Source of the DNA: Pseudomonas sp. RSB 5.4
GTDB taxonomy: Bacteria; Pseudomonadota; Gammaproteobacteria; Pseudomonadales; Pseudomonadaceae
Assembly: GCF_037126175.1 (NCBI RefSeq)
Contig: NZ_CP146986.1
Span: forward strand, 186,001-250,000
DNA length: 64,000 bases
Direction of reading: 5' to 3'
Made by a program: the position numbers and the translations under genes. Below, one piece after another: positions 20,784 to 30,741 of this stretch (the stretch's first letter is position 1; every line of letters starts with the position of its first letter). A model generated the notes under the pieces. The model was given only the letters and a program-made list of their open reading frames with translations, searched no databases and was not told where the DNA came from.

Positions 20784-21830
20784 ATGCCTACCTGCCGGAG
20801 ATTACTTGTGTCCTTGTTTCGTTTGAGTCTTGCCTGCCTGCTGGCCTTTGCCGGCCCCGCCAGCGCCCGCGATTACACCTACAGCGATGCGCACCTGCAC
20901 TACGTGGATTTCTTCCAGGAAACCGCCGGCATGGCGAAATTGCTCACGGCCATGCAGGACAATTCCATCGACCATGTGATGATTTCCGGTATTCCCGTGG
21001 CGAAGAAGTGGCACGAGGACGAACCCAAGCGTCCGCGCTATTACGCCGGCGATGATGCCGATGCCTACTGGTACAGCGCCACCGATGTGATCGTTGCCGA
21101 TGCGGTGCAAAAGCTGACTCCGGAGCAGCGTCAGCACTTTCATCCGTTCCTGTCGGGCTTCAACCCCAACGACAAGAATTCCGCCGCGCACATCCAGCGC
21201 ATGCTCGACCTGTATCCGGGGCTGTGGCAGGGCATCGGCGAGGTGTTCACCCGCCATGATGACCTGACGGCGCTGACCGCCGGCGACACACCTCGGGCCA
21301 ATAACGAAGCGATGAAGCGGATTTATCACCTGGCAGCGGAAAATGATCTGCCAGTGATGCTGCATTCCAATATCACCTCCAAGCGTGAGAGAAATCCGCT
21401 GTACCTGAAGGAAATCGAGGAGCCGCTGCGTAATCACCCGCACACGCGTTTCATCTGGGCTCACGCCGGTACCAGCGCCGAGATCCATCGGCACCAGACG
21501 CAGCTGAAATTCCTCCTGCCCACCGTGAGCCGGATGCTTGAGGCCTACCCGAACCTGTTCATTGATCTGTCGTGGAGCATGCTCAGCCCTTATTTGCTGG
21601 ACGAGCAGGGCAAGCCGCGAGCGGAATGGCTGGCATTGGTGGAAAAATACCCTGAGCGCTTCATGGTCGGTTCGGATGTTGTCGGCCGATTCAACAAGCT
21701 CGGTCAGGAAATGCGCAGCTTCACGCCGTTCCTTGATGCCTTGCCTGAAGAAATTGCGCGTAAGGTCGCCCGGGATAATTTCCTGGCGATATTGCCGCGA
21801 ACAGCGGCAAAGTCCGGGAAACCGCGCTGA
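20784..21830 (+). CDS. Exported amidohydrolase-family protein
   Basis: Metal-dependent hydrolase of the amidohydrolase-2 type (348 aa). A signal peptide (about 1-28, RLSLACLLAFAGPASA) targets it to the periplasm. H37 and H39 in SDAHLHYVDF, the later PVMLHSN and FIWAHAGTS and D in MVGSDVVGRF resemble the TIM-barrel metal ligands. The substrate is unknown. The preceding osmC-like gene is divergent. Confidence 0.82.
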   Translation: MPTCRRLLVSLFRLSLACLLAFAGPASARDYTYSDAHLHYVDFFQETAGMAKLLTAMQDNSIDHVMISGIPVAKKWHEDEPKRPRYYAGDDADAYWYSATDVIVADAVQKLTPEQRQHFHPFLSGFNPNDKNSAAHIQRMLDLYPGLWQGIGEVFTRHDDLTALTAGDTPRANNEAMKRIYHLAAENDLPVMLHSNITSKRERNPLYLKEIEEPLRNHPHTRFIWAHAGTSAEIHRHQTQLKFLLPTVSRMLEAYPNLFIDLSWSMLSPYLLDEQGKPRAEWLALVEKYPERFMVGSDVVGRFNKLGQEMRSFTPFLDALPEEIARKVARDNFLAILPRTAAKSGKPR

Positions 21831-21968
21831 ATCGTTAATGCCGAGGGTTCGAAGTATCAAGGCCTTTTGATATCACCTTTTGGTCTTACGCAAATTTTCG
21901 CCGGGCCGATACCTTCTAAAGCAACCAGCTGCAGGGTTGATGCAGCGCTTTTGGAAGGAACCAAAGTA

Positions 21969-23594
21969 ATGAGCATCCGTAGTCTCAATATCGCGCCGCG
22001 TGCCGGCCTGGGTTTTGGTGTACTGGCGCTGATGGTATTTGCCTTGGGGGCGTTCGCCCTGCTGCAAATGTCGAACATGCGCGCCCAGTCTGATGAGGTC
22101 GACAACAACTGGCTGCCGAGCGTGATGGCGGTCGGCGAGATGAGTCAGGACATGCTGCGCCTGCGCGCGCTGACCATGCGCCTGCTGCTCAATCGCGATC
22201 CGCAGGCGCTGGAGCAGAACGTTACCAAGATCAATGAGCTGCGCGGCGTTTTGAGCGAAGCGCAGCAGCGCTATGACGTGCTGATCGTATTGCCCGAGGA
22301 GCGAACGCTGTTCGATCGCTTCAAGGTCGCCGAGCACAAATATCTGGAGCTGCAGGCGCAGGTCATGCAGTTGTCTGCACAGAATCGTGTCGAGGAGGCC
22401 GCAACGATCCTCAACGGTCAGATGAGCCCTTTGGCTGACGACATGGCGGTGACCCTGAAGGAGCTGGTCGAGCTGAACAAGCACAACGCTAACCTCGCTA
22501 CCGAAGCCGCGCGGCTGGTGTTTATCAATTCGCGGGTGTGGGTCGGGGTGATGATCGGTATTACGGCGCTGATCACCATCGGTCTGGCGTTGCTGTTGAC
22601 CCGCAGTATCGTCCTGCCTCTGGCGCAGTCGCTGGGCGTGGCCGAAGTGGTGGCCGGCGGCGATCTGACCGGCGATATCAGTATTTCCGGGAAGGACGAG
22701 CCGGCGCGACTGCTGCAGGCGCTGAAAAGCATGCAGCACAACCTGCGCGACACCATCCGGCAGATTTCCGAGTCGTCCAGCCAACTGGCTTCGGCGTCGG
22801 AAGAGCTGAGCTGCGTCACCGAGGACGCTACGCGCGGGCTGCACCAGCAAAGCCTGGAGATCGAGCAGGCCGCCACGGCGGTCAATCAGATGACTGCCGC
22901 CGTGGAAGAGGTGGCGAGCAACGCCGTGGCAACCTCCGAAGCGTCACACGAGTCTGACCGCATTGCCCAGCATGGGCGCGAGCAGGTCCGGCAGACCGTG
23001 ACTTCAATCGAATCGCTGGCCGAGGATGTCACATCCAACGCAGCGCAGGTCGAGGATCTGGCGCAGAAGGTTCACGGCATCAGCAAGGTGCTCGATGTGA
23101 TCCGCTCGATTGCCGAGCAGACCAATCTGCTGGCGTTGAACGCGGCGATCGAGGCGGCACGGGCCGGTGATGCTGGTCGCGGGTTCGCAGTGGTCGCTGA
23201 TGAAGTGCGGGCGCTGGCGCATCGCACTCAGCAATCGACTCAGGAAATCGAGCAAATGATCGGTGGCATTCAGCAGGGCACCGATTCGGCGGTGAGCTCC
23301 ATGCAGCAGAGCAACATCCGTGCGCATTCGACCCTTGAGCTGGCCAAGGCTGCAGGTGTGGCGTTGGAGGAGATCGCCTCAGCGTTCACCTTGATCAACG
23401 AACGCAACCTGGTGATCGCCAGTGCCTCGGAGGAGCAGGCGGCGGTGGCGCGGGAGGTGGATCGCAATCTGATGAACATCCGCGATCTGGCGATGCAGAC
23501 GTCGGCGGGGGCGAATCAAACCAGTGCGGCGAGCCAGGAGCTGTCGCGGCTGGCAGTGGATTTGAACAATATGGTGGCCAAGTTTTCGGTCTGA
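21969..23594 (+). CDS. Methyl-accepting chemotaxis protein
   Basis: Chemoreceptor (541 aa). TM1 lies at about 12-33 ([20 protein letters not shown]), a roughly 155-residue periplasmic four-helix-bundle sensor follows, then TM2 ([20 protein letters not shown]), a HAMP domain and a cytoplasmic signalling domain with the invariant hairpin tip [20 protein letters not shown]. The ATG at 21969 has GGAAGGAACC upstream; the open frame extends further 5' without support. It is an orphan receptor with no chemotaxis genes nearby. The ligand is unknown; short four-helix sensors often bind small organic acids or amines. Confidence 0.93.
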   Translation: MSIRSLNIAPRAGLGFGVLALMVFALGAFALLQMSNMRAQSDEVDNNWLPSVMAVGEMSQDMLRLRALTMRLLLNRDPQALEQNVTKINELRGVLSEAQQRYDVLIVLPEERTLFDRFKVAEHKYLELQAQVMQLSAQNRVEEAATILNGQMSPLADDMAVTLKELVELNKHNANLATEAARLVFINSRVWVGVMIGITALITIGLALLLTRSIVLPLAQSLGVAEVVAGGDLTGDISISGKDEPARLLQALKSMQHNLRDTIRQISESSSQLASASEELSCVTEDATRGLHQQSLEIEQAATAVNQMTAAVEEVASNAVATSEASHESDRIAQHGREQVRQTVTSIESLAEDVTSNAAQVEDLAQKVHGISKVLDVIRSIAEQTNLLALNAAIEAARAGDAGRGFAVVADEVRALAHRTQQSTQEIEQMIGGIQQGTDSAVSSMQQSNIRAHSTLELAKAAGVALEEIASAFTLINERNLVIASASEEQAAVAREVDRNLMNIRDLAMQTSAGANQTSAASQELSRLAVDLNNMVAKFSV

Positions 23595-23623
23595 GCTGAC
23601 CCTTGATGATTGCACTCACCCCC

Positions 23624-23712
23624 TGTGGGAGCGGGCTTGCTCGCGAAGGCGTTGTATCAGATACATCTTCGTTAGCTGGCAGACCGCTTTCGCGAGCAAG
23701 CCCGCTCCCACA
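23624..23712. repeat. REPIN, GAGCGGGCTTGCTCGC class
   Basis: TGTGGGAGCGGGCTTGCTCG at the left and its complement at the right, TGTGGG ends outward, directly after the chemoreceptor gene. Confidence 0.85.
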
Positions 23713-23747
23713 GTAGTTGTGTGTCGTTCGGGGAATCGCAGGCACAA

Positions 23748-23773
23748 AAAAGCCCCGCATTGGCGGGGCTTTT
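23748..23773. terminator. Bidirectional terminator
   Basis: AAAAGCCCCGC (23748-23758), loop ATTG, GCGGGGCTTTT. It lies between the convergent chemoreceptor and DUF3108 genes. Confidence 0.85.
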
Positions 23774-23788
23774 CGTTGTAGCGGCGGA

Positions 23789-24502
23789 TCAGCTGCCTTT
23801 GACAGGCTTGCCGTTGACCGTACCGTCCTGGAGCATGATGTTGTACTCCTTGCCGTCGGTTTCGACCTGTTGCAGGCGGACCAGCAGGTAATCCCAGTCC
23901 TTGGCGAACCACAGGACAGTGATGCGCTTGCTTTGTGTCGGGTCGCGCACGCGCTCGACTTTGATCGCATCGATCTGGCCGGCCTTGGTGTCGACTTTCT
24001 CGGCACCCAGTACACGGAAGTCATAGGTATCGACATCGCTGCCATCGACCACTTGATAGCTCATGGTCTTTTTGCCGGCGGCCAGGTCGTGCTGCAGTGC
24101 CAGCTGGTAGGTGGATTTGTCGACCATGCCACGGTTCAGTGCAACCTTGACCGGATCGCCGCGATCGGTGCCGGTGACCATCTTGGCGTTCCAGTCGAAG
24201 TCCAGATCCATTTTCTTGGTTTTGCCCAGACCACCACGTTCGAAGTGGTAGGACTGTGGCAGCAGGGTGTCCTTGTCCAGAGTCAGGGTGCTTTCTTCGG
24301 TCAGGCTGGCGATCATCATCGACGCCTTGAAGCTGAGTTTCCAGACGCCGTTGGCTTCCTTGGTCAGGCTGCGTTCGGCGGTGCCGCTCATGGGCAACTG
24401 TTTCCAGTCGGCGGTGTAGCTGGCGGAGAACGGTTGAAGGTCTGCCGCCTGCGCAAAGGGCAGGGCGAACAGAGCGCAAGCGAAGAGCAGGGCGCGACGC
24501 AT
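23789..24502 (-). CDS. DUF3108 exported protein
   Basis: Periplasmic protein of the DUF3108 family (237 aa) with a clear signal peptide MRRALLFACALFALPFAQA. The mature part, FSASYTADWKQLPMSGTAER... and YHFERGGLGKTKKMDLDFDW, is beta-rich and resembles lipid-binding envelope proteins, but no function is established. AGGAG overlaps the purN stop, so it is the last gene of purM-purN-DUF3108. Confidence 0.85.
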   Translation of the reverse strand: MRRALLFACALFALPFAQAADLQPFSASYTADWKQLPMSGTAERSLTKEANGVWKLSFKASMMIASLTEESTLTLDKDTLLPQSYHFERGGLGKTKKMDLDFDWNAKMVTGTDRGDPVKVALNRGMVDKSTYQLALQHDLAAGKKTMSYQVVDGSDVDTYDFRVLGAEKVDTKAGQIDAIKVERVRDPTQSKRITVLWFAKDWDYLLVRLQQVETDGKEYNIMLQDGTVNGKPVKGS

Positions 24503-24510
24503 AAAATCTC

Positions 24511-25158
24511 CTAGTGTCGAATCAAGTGGCCGCTGGCCGCGAGTAACTGGCCATCCAGTAAAGCACCTTGTTCACCAAGTGCCAGCCGGCCTTCGGCAAA
24601 CCAGCGTACGGCCATCGGGTAGATCAGGTGTTCCTGGACATGCACTCGCTGCGCAAGTGTCTGCGGCGTGTCGTGCAACTCTACCGGTATTACTGCCTGT
24701 ACGACCAGTGGTCCACCATCGAGTTCCTCGGTGACGAAGTGCACGGAGCAGCCGTGCTCGGCATCGCCGGCCTCCAGCGCGCGCTGATGAGTGTGTAACC
24801 CTTTGTATTTGGGCAGCAGCGACGGGTGGATATTGAGCAGGCGACCCTGGTAGTGACGCACGAAATCAGCGCTGAGAATGCGCATGAAGCCGGCCAGTAC
24901 CACGAGTTTCGGTTTGAATTCGCCGATCAGTTCGATCAGGGCAGCATCGAAGGCCTCGCGACCTTCGAAAGCCTTGTGATCCAGCGAGCGGGTGGCGATA
25001 CCCGCGTCACTGGCGCGTTGCAGGCCGTAGGCGTCGGCGCGGTTGGAAATCACCGCAGCGATGCGAACCGGGCTGTCGCCGGTCCGCGTGCTGTCGATCA
25101 GAGCCTGCAAGTTACTGCCGGTGCCGGACAACAGCACCACGACATCACAGGTAGGCAT
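24511..25158 (-). CDS. purN: Phosphoribosylglycinamide formyltransferase 1
   Basis: Purine step 3 (215 aa): transfers formyl from 10-formyl-THF to GAR. LLSGTGSNLQAL binds the phosphate. LLNIHPSLLPKYKGLHTHQ supplies catalytic Asn and His, and EELDGGPLVVQ the catalytic Asp. The ATG shares one base with the purM stop (TAATG), so it is translationally coupled. Confidence 0.96.
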   Translation of the reverse strand: MPTCDVVVLLSGTGSNLQALIDSTRTGDSPVRIAAVISNRADAYGLQRASDAGIATRSLDHKAFEGREAFDAALIELIGEFKPKLVVLAGFMRILSADFVRHYQGRLLNIHPSLLPKYKGLHTHQRALEAGDAEHGCSVHFVTEELDGGPLVVQAVIPVELHDTPQTLAQRVHVQEHLIYPMAVRWFAEGRLALGEQGALLDGQLLAASGHLIRH

Positions 25159-26216
25159 TAGTGAGCCTTGAGGTTTTTCAGCTCGACCTGTGCAGCGCCT
25201 TCGGCAGCGGCAGCGATCTGGCCGATGACCCAAGGCTGTTCGCCGGCGTCACGCAGGGTGTTCAGGGCCACTTCAACGTGCTCCTGAGCCACGCAGATCA
25301 CCATGCCCACGCCGCAGTTCAGCACGCGGTGCATTTCGGTCTCGTCGACGTTGCCTTTCTCTTGCAGCCAGTCGAAGACCGCCGGGCGAGTCCAGCTGGC
25401 CACGTCAACCACGGCCTGAGCGCCTTTTGGCAGAACGCGAGGGATGTTGTCCAGCAGGCCGCCGCCAGTGATGTGGGCCATGGCTTTGACCGCGCCGGTG
25501 TCTTTGATCAGCTTGAGCAGCGGCTTCACATAGATGCGGGTCGGAGCCATCAGCAGGTCGGTCAGCGGTTTGCCGTCGAGCTGGATGTTTTCGATGTCGG
25601 CGCCGGACACTTCGATGATCTTGCGGATCAGCGAGTAGCCGTTGGAGTGCGGGCCGGACGATGGCAGGGCGATCAGCGCATCACCGGTGGCGACTTTCGA
25701 GCCGTCGATGATTTCGGCTTTTTCCACGACGCCGACGCAGAAGCCGGCCAGATCGTAGTCTTCGCCTTCGTACATGCCAGGCATTTCAGCGGTTTCGCCG
25801 CCGACCAGGGAGCAGCCAGCCAGTTCGCAGCCTGCACCGATACCGGTGACCACGGTGGCAGCTACGTCGACGTTCAGCTTGCCGGTGGCGTAGTAGTCGA
25901 GGAAGAACAGCGGTTCTGCGCCGCACACCACCAGATCGTTGACGCACATGGCGACCAGGTCCTGGCCGATGCTGTCGTGCTTGTTCAGGTTCAGCGCCAG
26001 GCGCAGCTTGGTGCCGACGCCATCAGTACCGGAAACCAGCACCGGCTGTTTGTAACCGGCCGGGATCTCGCAGAGGGCGCCGAAACCGCCCAGGCCGCCC
26101 ATGACTTCCGGGCGCGCAGTGCGCTTGGCGACGCTCTTGATGCGTTCGACCAATGCTTCACCGGCGTCGATGTCTACACCGGCGTCCTTGTAGCTCAGGG
26201 AGGGTTGCTTGCTCAT
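25158..26216 (-). CDS. purM: Phosphoribosylformylglycinamidine cyclo-ligase (AIR synthetase)
   Basis: Purine step 5 (352 aa): ATP-dependent closure of FGAM to AIR. The N-terminus [43 protein letters not shown] and [17 protein letters not shown] are the family signatures. The start [13 protein letters not shown] at 26216 is the conserved one. It begins the purM-purN-DUF3108 operon. Confidence 0.97.
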   Translation of the reverse strand: MSKQPSLSYKDAGVDIDAGEALVERIKSVAKRTARPEVMGGLGGFGALCEIPAGYKQPVLVSGTDGVGTKLRLALNLNKHDSIGQDLVAMCVNDLVVCGAEPLFFLDYYATGKLNVDVAATVVTGIGAGCELAGCSLVGGETAEMPGMYEGEDYDLAGFCVGVVEKAEIIDGSKVATGDALIALPSSGPHSNGYSLIRKIIEVSGADIENIQLDGKPLTDLLMAPTRIYVKPLLKLIKDTGAVKAMAHITGGGLLDNIPRVLPKGAQAVVDVASWTRPAVFDWLQEKGNVDETEMHRVLNCGVGMVICVAQEHVEVALNTLRDAGEQPWVIGQIAAAAEGAAQVELKNLKAH

Positions 26217-26590
26217 GATCCAGGCCTTTAGGGGAGGGGATTCAGGGGTAACGACCGAGTTCAGCGGGAACATCGAAATCGAGAGGGCGATGGCCTTACG
26301 CGAATTTCGGGGTGCCCGGCTGTTGCCGGTCTGCGAAGGCGCGCGATTTTATCAGGCTTGAGGGGCAGCGGCCATCCTCGCGCCGACGGGCAGGGGCATA
26401 ATCGACTGAAATTTTTTGCAATTGTGCCGGGCGGCTGCCTGTATAAGGTGTGCCGATTAACCGTCTATCGTTATCACTGTGCAAAAACTTACCGCTGCCG
26501 TGTGAATGTTTTGCGATGGCAGATTGTCACAGCCTTGCTTAACCGGTTCACGCGGCCTGTTCCAGCCGCTCCTGTCGACGGGAATTTTCC
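26217..26590. promoter_or_regulatory. Divergent purM / DUF2066 promoter region
   Basis: 374 bases between divergent genes. On - a good extended -10 (TGATAAAAT, complement of 26346-26354) lies about 130 bases before purM, followed by a GC-rich discriminator typical of growth-rate-controlled promoters. On + TTGCAA (26416-26421) and TATAAG (26442-26447) could drive the DUF2066 gene, though the 20-base spacing is poor. No PurR-type operator was recognised. Confidence 0.45.
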
Positions 26591-27649
26591 ATGCGTTTTT
26601 GTAAATTGTTGGTTGTGGGTTGTTTGTCGGTCGTCAGCCTGGCGAGTCATGCCGAAAACCTCAAAGGTCTTTATCAAGTACGCCAGCCGGTGAGCAGTCA
26701 GGCCCCGGAAGAGCGTGATCGCGCCACGCAGGCGGCGCTCGATACGCTGGTGTTGCGTCTGACCGGTGACCCCAAAGCCCCGCAGAATCCGGGGCTGGCG
26801 GCGATTCGCAAGGACCCGCAGCAGATCATCAGCCAGTTCGGTTTCGATGCCGGGCCGCCGGAGGTGCTGAAAGTCGATTTCGATCCGGCCACCACCGAGC
26901 AGGCGCTGCGTCGGGCCGGGCTTTCGTTGTGGGGGGCGAGTCGGCCGTCGATTCTGAGCTGGTGGCTGAACGATTCGACTGAAGGCTCGAGTCTGGTCGG
27001 CGATGGTCAGGCTGCGGCTGCACCCCTGCGTTCTGCGGCTCAGCATCGTGGCTTGCCGCTGCGTTTGCCGCTGGCGGATCTGAGTGAGCAATTGGTCGCC
27101 ACGGCGCCGGTGCTCGATGGCACCGATCCTGCGCCTTTGCGCGGGGCCTCGGAGCGTTACGGTGCGGATGCCTTGCTGGCGGTGCATGCGCACGAACAGG
27201 GCGGGCAGTGGCAAGCCAGCTGGCATCTATGGCTGGGCGATCAGAAAGAGGCCGGTAATGTGCAGGGCGCCGATCAGGCCGCGGTGGCTGATGCGGTGAT
27301 GCTGGCGGTGGCCGAGCGTCTGGCGCCGCGATTTGTCGCCAAGCCTGGCGCTTCGGGTCAACAGACGCTGGAAGTGCAGGGCATGAATCTTGAGCATTAC
27401 GCCACGCTGCTGCGGTTACTCGAACCGTTCGGTGTGCGTCTGCAAAGTGTCGAGGGTGATCGCATCGTGTATCGGGTCAACGGCAGTGCCGATCAGTTGC
27501 GTTCGCAATTGTCGCTGGCGAAGTTGCAGGAGTTGCCGGCCGAAGCACCGACGCCAGTGGCAGCGCCGCAGCCAGCCGTCGCAGGTGCGGCGCCTGTTGC
27601 GGCTCAGGCGCCTGCACCGGTAGCGCCTTCGTTGCGGTTTCGCTGGTAA
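26591..27649 (+). CDS. DUF2066 exported protein
   Basis: Secreted/periplasmic protein (352 aa) of the DUF2066 family, function unknown. A signal peptide (about 1-21, MRFCKLLVVGCLSVVSLASHA) is followed by NLKGLYQVRQPVSSQAPEER, the conserved DUF2066 start. The C-terminal 40 residues are Ala/Pro-rich (low complexity). It sits 31 bases upstream of the PerM-like permease, and the trio with hda is a typical pseudomonad arrangement. Confidence 0.85.
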   Translation: MRFCKLLVVGCLSVVSLASHAENLKGLYQVRQPVSSQAPEERDRATQAALDTLVLRLTGDPKAPQNPGLAAIRKDPQQIISQFGFDAGPPEVLKVDFDPATTEQALRRAGLSLWGASRPSILSWWLNDSTEGSSLVGDGQAAAAPLRSAAQHRGLPLRLPLADLSEQLVATAPVLDGTDPAPLRGASERYGADALLAVHAHEQGGQWQASWHLWLGDQKEAGNVQGADQAAVADAVMLAVAERLAPRFVAKPGASGQQTLEVQGMNLEHYATLLRLLEPFGVRLQSVEGDRIVYRVNGSADQLRSQLSLAKLQELPAEAPTPVAAPQPAVAGAAPVAAQAPAPVAPSLRFRW

Positions 27650-27680
27650 GTCTTTCCTTATATAGAAGCAGGAGTGATAC

Positions 27681-28754
27681 ATGGCCGATTCGCGGCGTTG
27701 GTTCTGGCTCGGTGGGGTAGTCCTGCTTTGCGCGTTTGTCTGGTTGCTGCATCCGATCCTCACACCGTTCCTGGTGGCGCTGCTGCTGGCGTATCTGTTC
27801 GATCCGCTGGTGGATCGCCTGGAACGTCTCGGCATGTCACGCACCTGGGGCGTGATCGCGGTGTTTGCGTTGTTCACTCTGATCGTCACGACGTTGCTCT
27901 TGGTGCTGGTGCCGATGCTCGCCAAGCAGTTGGTGCGCTTGTACGAACTGGCACCGCAGATGCTCGACTGGCTGCAGCACACTGCCCTGCCGTGGGCGCA
28001 GTCGAAGCTGGGGTTGTCGGACGGCTTCTGGAAGTTCGACAAGGTCAAGGCAGCGATCAGCGAGCACATGGGCCAGACGACCGACATCGTCGGTGTGGTG
28101 TTGAGTCAGGCGACGGCCTCGAGTCTGGCGCTGATCGGCTGGTTGGCGAATCTTGTGCTGATTCCGGTGGTGAGTTTCTACCTGCTGCGCGACTGGGATG
28201 TGATGATGGCCAAGATCCGCAGCCTGCTGCCGCGTGATCGTGAAGAAACCATCGTCTCGCTGGCGGGTGAATGCCACGAGGTGCTCGGCGCGTTTGTGCG
28301 CGGACAGTTGCTGGTGATGCTGGCGCTGGGCGTGATCTACGCCGCGGGCCTGATGATTGTTGGTCTGGAGCTTGGGCTGTTGATCGGCCTGATTGCAGGC
28401 CTGGCGGCCATCGTGCCGTACATGGGCTTTGTGATCGGCATTGGCGCGGCGCTGATTGCCGGGCTGTTCCAGTTCGGTGGCGATCTGTATCCGATGATCG
28501 GGATCGTCGCGGTGTTCATGGTCGGCCAAGCCCTGGAAGGCATGGTCCTGACGCCGCTGCTGGTGGGCGACCGGATCGGCCTGCATCCGGTGGCGGTGAT
28601 CTTTGCGATCCTGGCCGGTGGCGAGCTGTTCGGCTTTACCGGCGTCCTGCTGGCACTGCCGGTGGCGGCGGTGATCATGGTGCTGGTGCGTCACGTGCAC
28701 GATTTGTACAAGGACTCGGATATCTACAGCGGGACAGATGAGCCCGAGTTGTAA
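27681..28754 (+). CDS. AI-2E transporter family (PerM-like) permease
   Basis: Inner-membrane protein (357 aa) of the AI-2E/PerM/TqsA family with about eight hydrophobic segments. It has the usual pair near the N-terminus (VVLLCAFVWLLHPILTPFLVALLLAYLF in two helices) and a C-terminal helix cluster (GQALEGMVLTPLLVGDRIGLHP) that is the family's most conserved motif. Members export autoinducer-2 or act as Na+/H+ antiporters; which applies here is undetermined. AGGAG precedes the ATG. Confidence 0.88.
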   Translation: MADSRRWFWLGGVVLLCAFVWLLHPILTPFLVALLLAYLFDPLVDRLERLGMSRTWGVIAVFALFTLIVTTLLLVLVPMLAKQLVRLYELAPQMLDWLQHTALPWAQSKLGLSDGFWKFDKVKAAISEHMGQTTDIVGVVLSQATASSLALIGWLANLVLIPVVSFYLLRDWDVMMAKIRSLLPRDREETIVSLAGECHEVLGAFVRGQLLVMLALGVIYAAGLMIVGLELGLLIGLIAGLAAIVPYMGFVIGIGAALIAGLFQFGGDLYPMIGIVAVFMVGQALEGMVLTPLLVGDRIGLHPVAVIFAILAGGELFGFTGVLLALPVAAVIMVLVRHVHDLYKDSDIYSGTDEPEL

Positions 28755-28973
28755 TCCGATCGCGGGCGGCCCGGCATTGAGCCGGGTTGGCCTGCGTTTT
28801 GCGCAGGGTTCGCACGGCAGTGCGTCAGAGAAACTGTCATAAAACCAGCGCATTAACGCAAACCTTTGATTTTGCTTGGGGTCTGTCGCATTGTGCGCTC
28901 CGCTTCACGGGTATAAACTTCGCAAACTTTACACAGAGGCCACTAACGGTTCCTTGAGAACTGTTCAGTCAGC

Positions 28974-29678
28974 ATGAAACCGATTCAGCTGCCCCTAGGT
29001 GTGCGTCTGCGTGACGACGCCACCTTCATCAACTACTACCCAGGCGCCAATGCCGCTGCACTCGGCTATGTCGAGCGCCTATGCGAAGCCGACGCCGGCT
29101 GGACCGAAAGCCTGATCTACCTGTGGGGCAAGCATGGGGTAGGGCGTACGCACCTGTTGCAGGCGGCTTGCCTGCGTTTCGAGCAGATGGGTGAGCCAGC
29201 GGTTTATCTGCCACTGGCCGAGCTGATGGATCGTGGTATCGAAATCCTCGACAACCTTGAGCAGTACGAACTGGTCTGCCTGGATGACTTGCAGGTGATT
29301 GCCGGCAAGGCAGACTGGGAAGAGGCGATGTTTCATCTGTTCAACCGTCTGCGTGACAGCGGTCGGCGCTTGCTGATTGCTGCTTCAACCTCGCCACGCG
29401 AGTTGCCGGTGAAACTGGCCGACCTGAAATCGCGCCTGACCCTGGCGCTGATCTTCCAGATGCGCCCGCTTTCCGATGAAGACAAATTGCGTGCCCTGCA
29501 ATTGCGCGCTTCGCGTCGCGGTCTGCACCTGACCGATGAAGTCGGACACTTTATTCTGACCCGCGGCACCCGCAGCATGAGTGCATTGTTCGACCTGCTC
29601 GAACAGCTGGATCAGGCCTCGTTGCAGGCGCAACGCAAGCTGACGATTCCGTTCCTGAAAGAAACCCTCGGCTGGTAG
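28974..29678 (+). CDS. hda: DnaA regulatory inactivator Hda
   Basis: AAA+ protein (234 aa) that, with the DNA-loaded sliding clamp, stimulates ATP hydrolysis by DnaA and so limits replication initiation. The N-terminal QLPLGV (residues 5-10) is the beta-clamp-binding motif. WGKHGVGRTH (51-60) is the Walker-A-like loop, LVCLDDLQVI the Walker-B segment, and LKSRLTLALIFQMRPLSDEDK has the arginine-finger region. Promoter candidate upstream: TATAAA at 28912-28917. Confidence 0.95.
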   Translation: MKPIQLPLGVRLRDDATFINYYPGANAAALGYVERLCEADAGWTESLIYLWGKHGVGRTHLLQAACLRFEQMGEPAVYLPLAELMDRGIEILDNLEQYELVCLDDLQVIAGKADWEEAMFHLFNRLRDSGRRLLIAASTSPRELPVKLADLKSRLTLALIFQMRPLSDEDKLRALQLRASRRGLHLTDEVGHFILTRGTRSMSALFDLLEQLDQASLQAQRKLTIPFLKETLGW

Positions 29679-29838
29679 CCAGCCCTTGAAATACGCGGGC
29701 TGGAGCACGTTTCGGCATATTTCAGGCGCCAGAAAATCCGCTTTTCCACACCGTGTGCAGACCGCGTATCGATTGAAATGGGCTTAAGCGCTTAGATGTA
29801 AACGAGAAACCGGGAAGTCACAAAAAGATCGATTGAAT

Positions 29839-29867
29839 TTGCAAATGAGGCCGATAGCGGGCATAGT
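29839..29867 (+). promoter_or_regulatory. sigma70 promoter for the first NlpC/P60 gene
   Basis: TTGCAA (29839-29844), 17 bases, CATAGT (29862-29867), about 35 bases before the start codon. Confidence 0.55.
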
Positions 29868-29903
29868 CTCGGCTTCTTTACAACTTCAGCCACGGTCGTG
29901 CCC

Positions 29904-30521
29904 ATGCTAAATCGCTTCGCACCCCTCGTGCCTCTCGCACTCGTCACCCTGTTGTTCGGTTGCGCTGCTCATTCTCCAGTTCAAGAGCAGCCTCAACAGG
30001 TAAAAAATTCCGCCACGGCTCAGTCTTCCGTTATTTATCAGGAAGAGCTGGCCACCGAAAAAGAACTCGCCGATTTCAACGGCAAGAAGCCATACGAGCT
30101 TCCGGTTCTGGCCGACAGCATCCTCGAACGCGGCATGTCCCTGATCGGTACCCGTTACCGTTTCGGCGGTACCTCTGAAGCCGGTTTCGATTGCAGCGGT
30201 TTCATCGGTTACCTGTTCCGCGAAGAAGCCGGCATGAATCTGCCGCGCTCCACACGCGAGATGATCAACGTGGACGCCCCTCTGGTCTCGCGCAGCAACC
30301 TTGAGCCGGGCGATCTGCTGTTCTTCGCCACCAATGGTCGTCGCGGTCGTGTGAGTCACGCCGGGATCTACCTGGGTGACAACCAGTTCATCCACTCCAG
30401 CAGTCGTCGCAGCGGCGGTGTTCGCATCGACAGCCTGGGTGACAGCTACTGGAGCAAGACCTTCATCGAAGCCAAACGCGCCCTAGCGATGGCACCGACC
30501 GTGGTCACCGCTCGCAAGTAA
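29904..30521 (+). CDS. NlpC/P60 peptidoglycan endopeptidase lipoprotein (first of a pair)
   Basis: Lipoprotein (205 aa) with lipobox LLFGC (C20) and a C-terminal NlpC/P60 cysteine peptidase of the Spr/MepS type: C97 in FDCSGFIGYLF, H152 in SHAGIYLG, H164 in FIHSSS. It should cut cross-links in peptidoglycan to permit wall growth. Starting at ATG 29904 gives a clean signal peptide; GTG 29898 is the alternative. In P. aeruginosa, paired NlpC/P60 lipoproteins of this kind are degraded by the CtpA protease, which suggests proteolytic control here also (inference). Confidence 0.9.
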   Translation: MLNRFAPLVPLALVTLLFGCAAHSPVQEQPQQVKNSATAQSSVIYQEELATEKELADFNGKKPYELPVLADSILERGMSLIGTRYRFGGTSEAGFDCSGFIGYLFREEAGMNLPRSTREMINVDAPLVSRSNLEPGDLLFFATNGRRGRVSHAGIYLGDNQFIHSSSRRSGGVRIDSLGDSYWSKTFIEAKRALAMAPTVVTARK

Positions 30522-30581
30522 TTCCTCCGTTGTCGCCACGTCCGTGGCGACAAAAACGGTGCCCGGCCAGGGAGTAGACCT

Positions 30582-30639
30582 AGACTTTACAAGGTGAAGT
30601 TAAAGTCTTACTTGAAGTTTGCCGCGTAGCCGCTAGAAT
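30582..30639 (+). promoter_or_regulatory. Dyad plus sigma70 promoter before second NlpC/P60 gene
   Basis: TTGAAG (30612-30617), 16 bases, TAGAAT (30634-30639). Immediately upstream is an 8-bp perfect dyad (AGACTTTA 30582-30589, TAAAGTCT 30601-30608), placed where an activator or repressor would bind. Confidence 0.5.
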
Positions 30640-30660
30640 CCTGTATCTATATTGATGGCA

Positions 30661-30694
30661 AACCGCCTGCGTGCTCCGCAGGCGGTTTTGTTTC
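30661..30694 (+). terminator. Terminator-like hairpin in the leader of the second NlpC/P60 gene
   Basis: AACCGCCTGCG (30661-30671), loop TGCTC, the complementary arm 30677-30687, then TTTTGTTT-like sequence. It lies between the promoter at 30612 and the gene at 30742, so it would act as an attenuator or end an upstream short transcript. Confidence 0.6.
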
Positions 30695-30741
30695 TGTCCG
30701 TTCGGCAGAGAAAGCCGCAGCCAGATCGGGATGTTCTGCTT

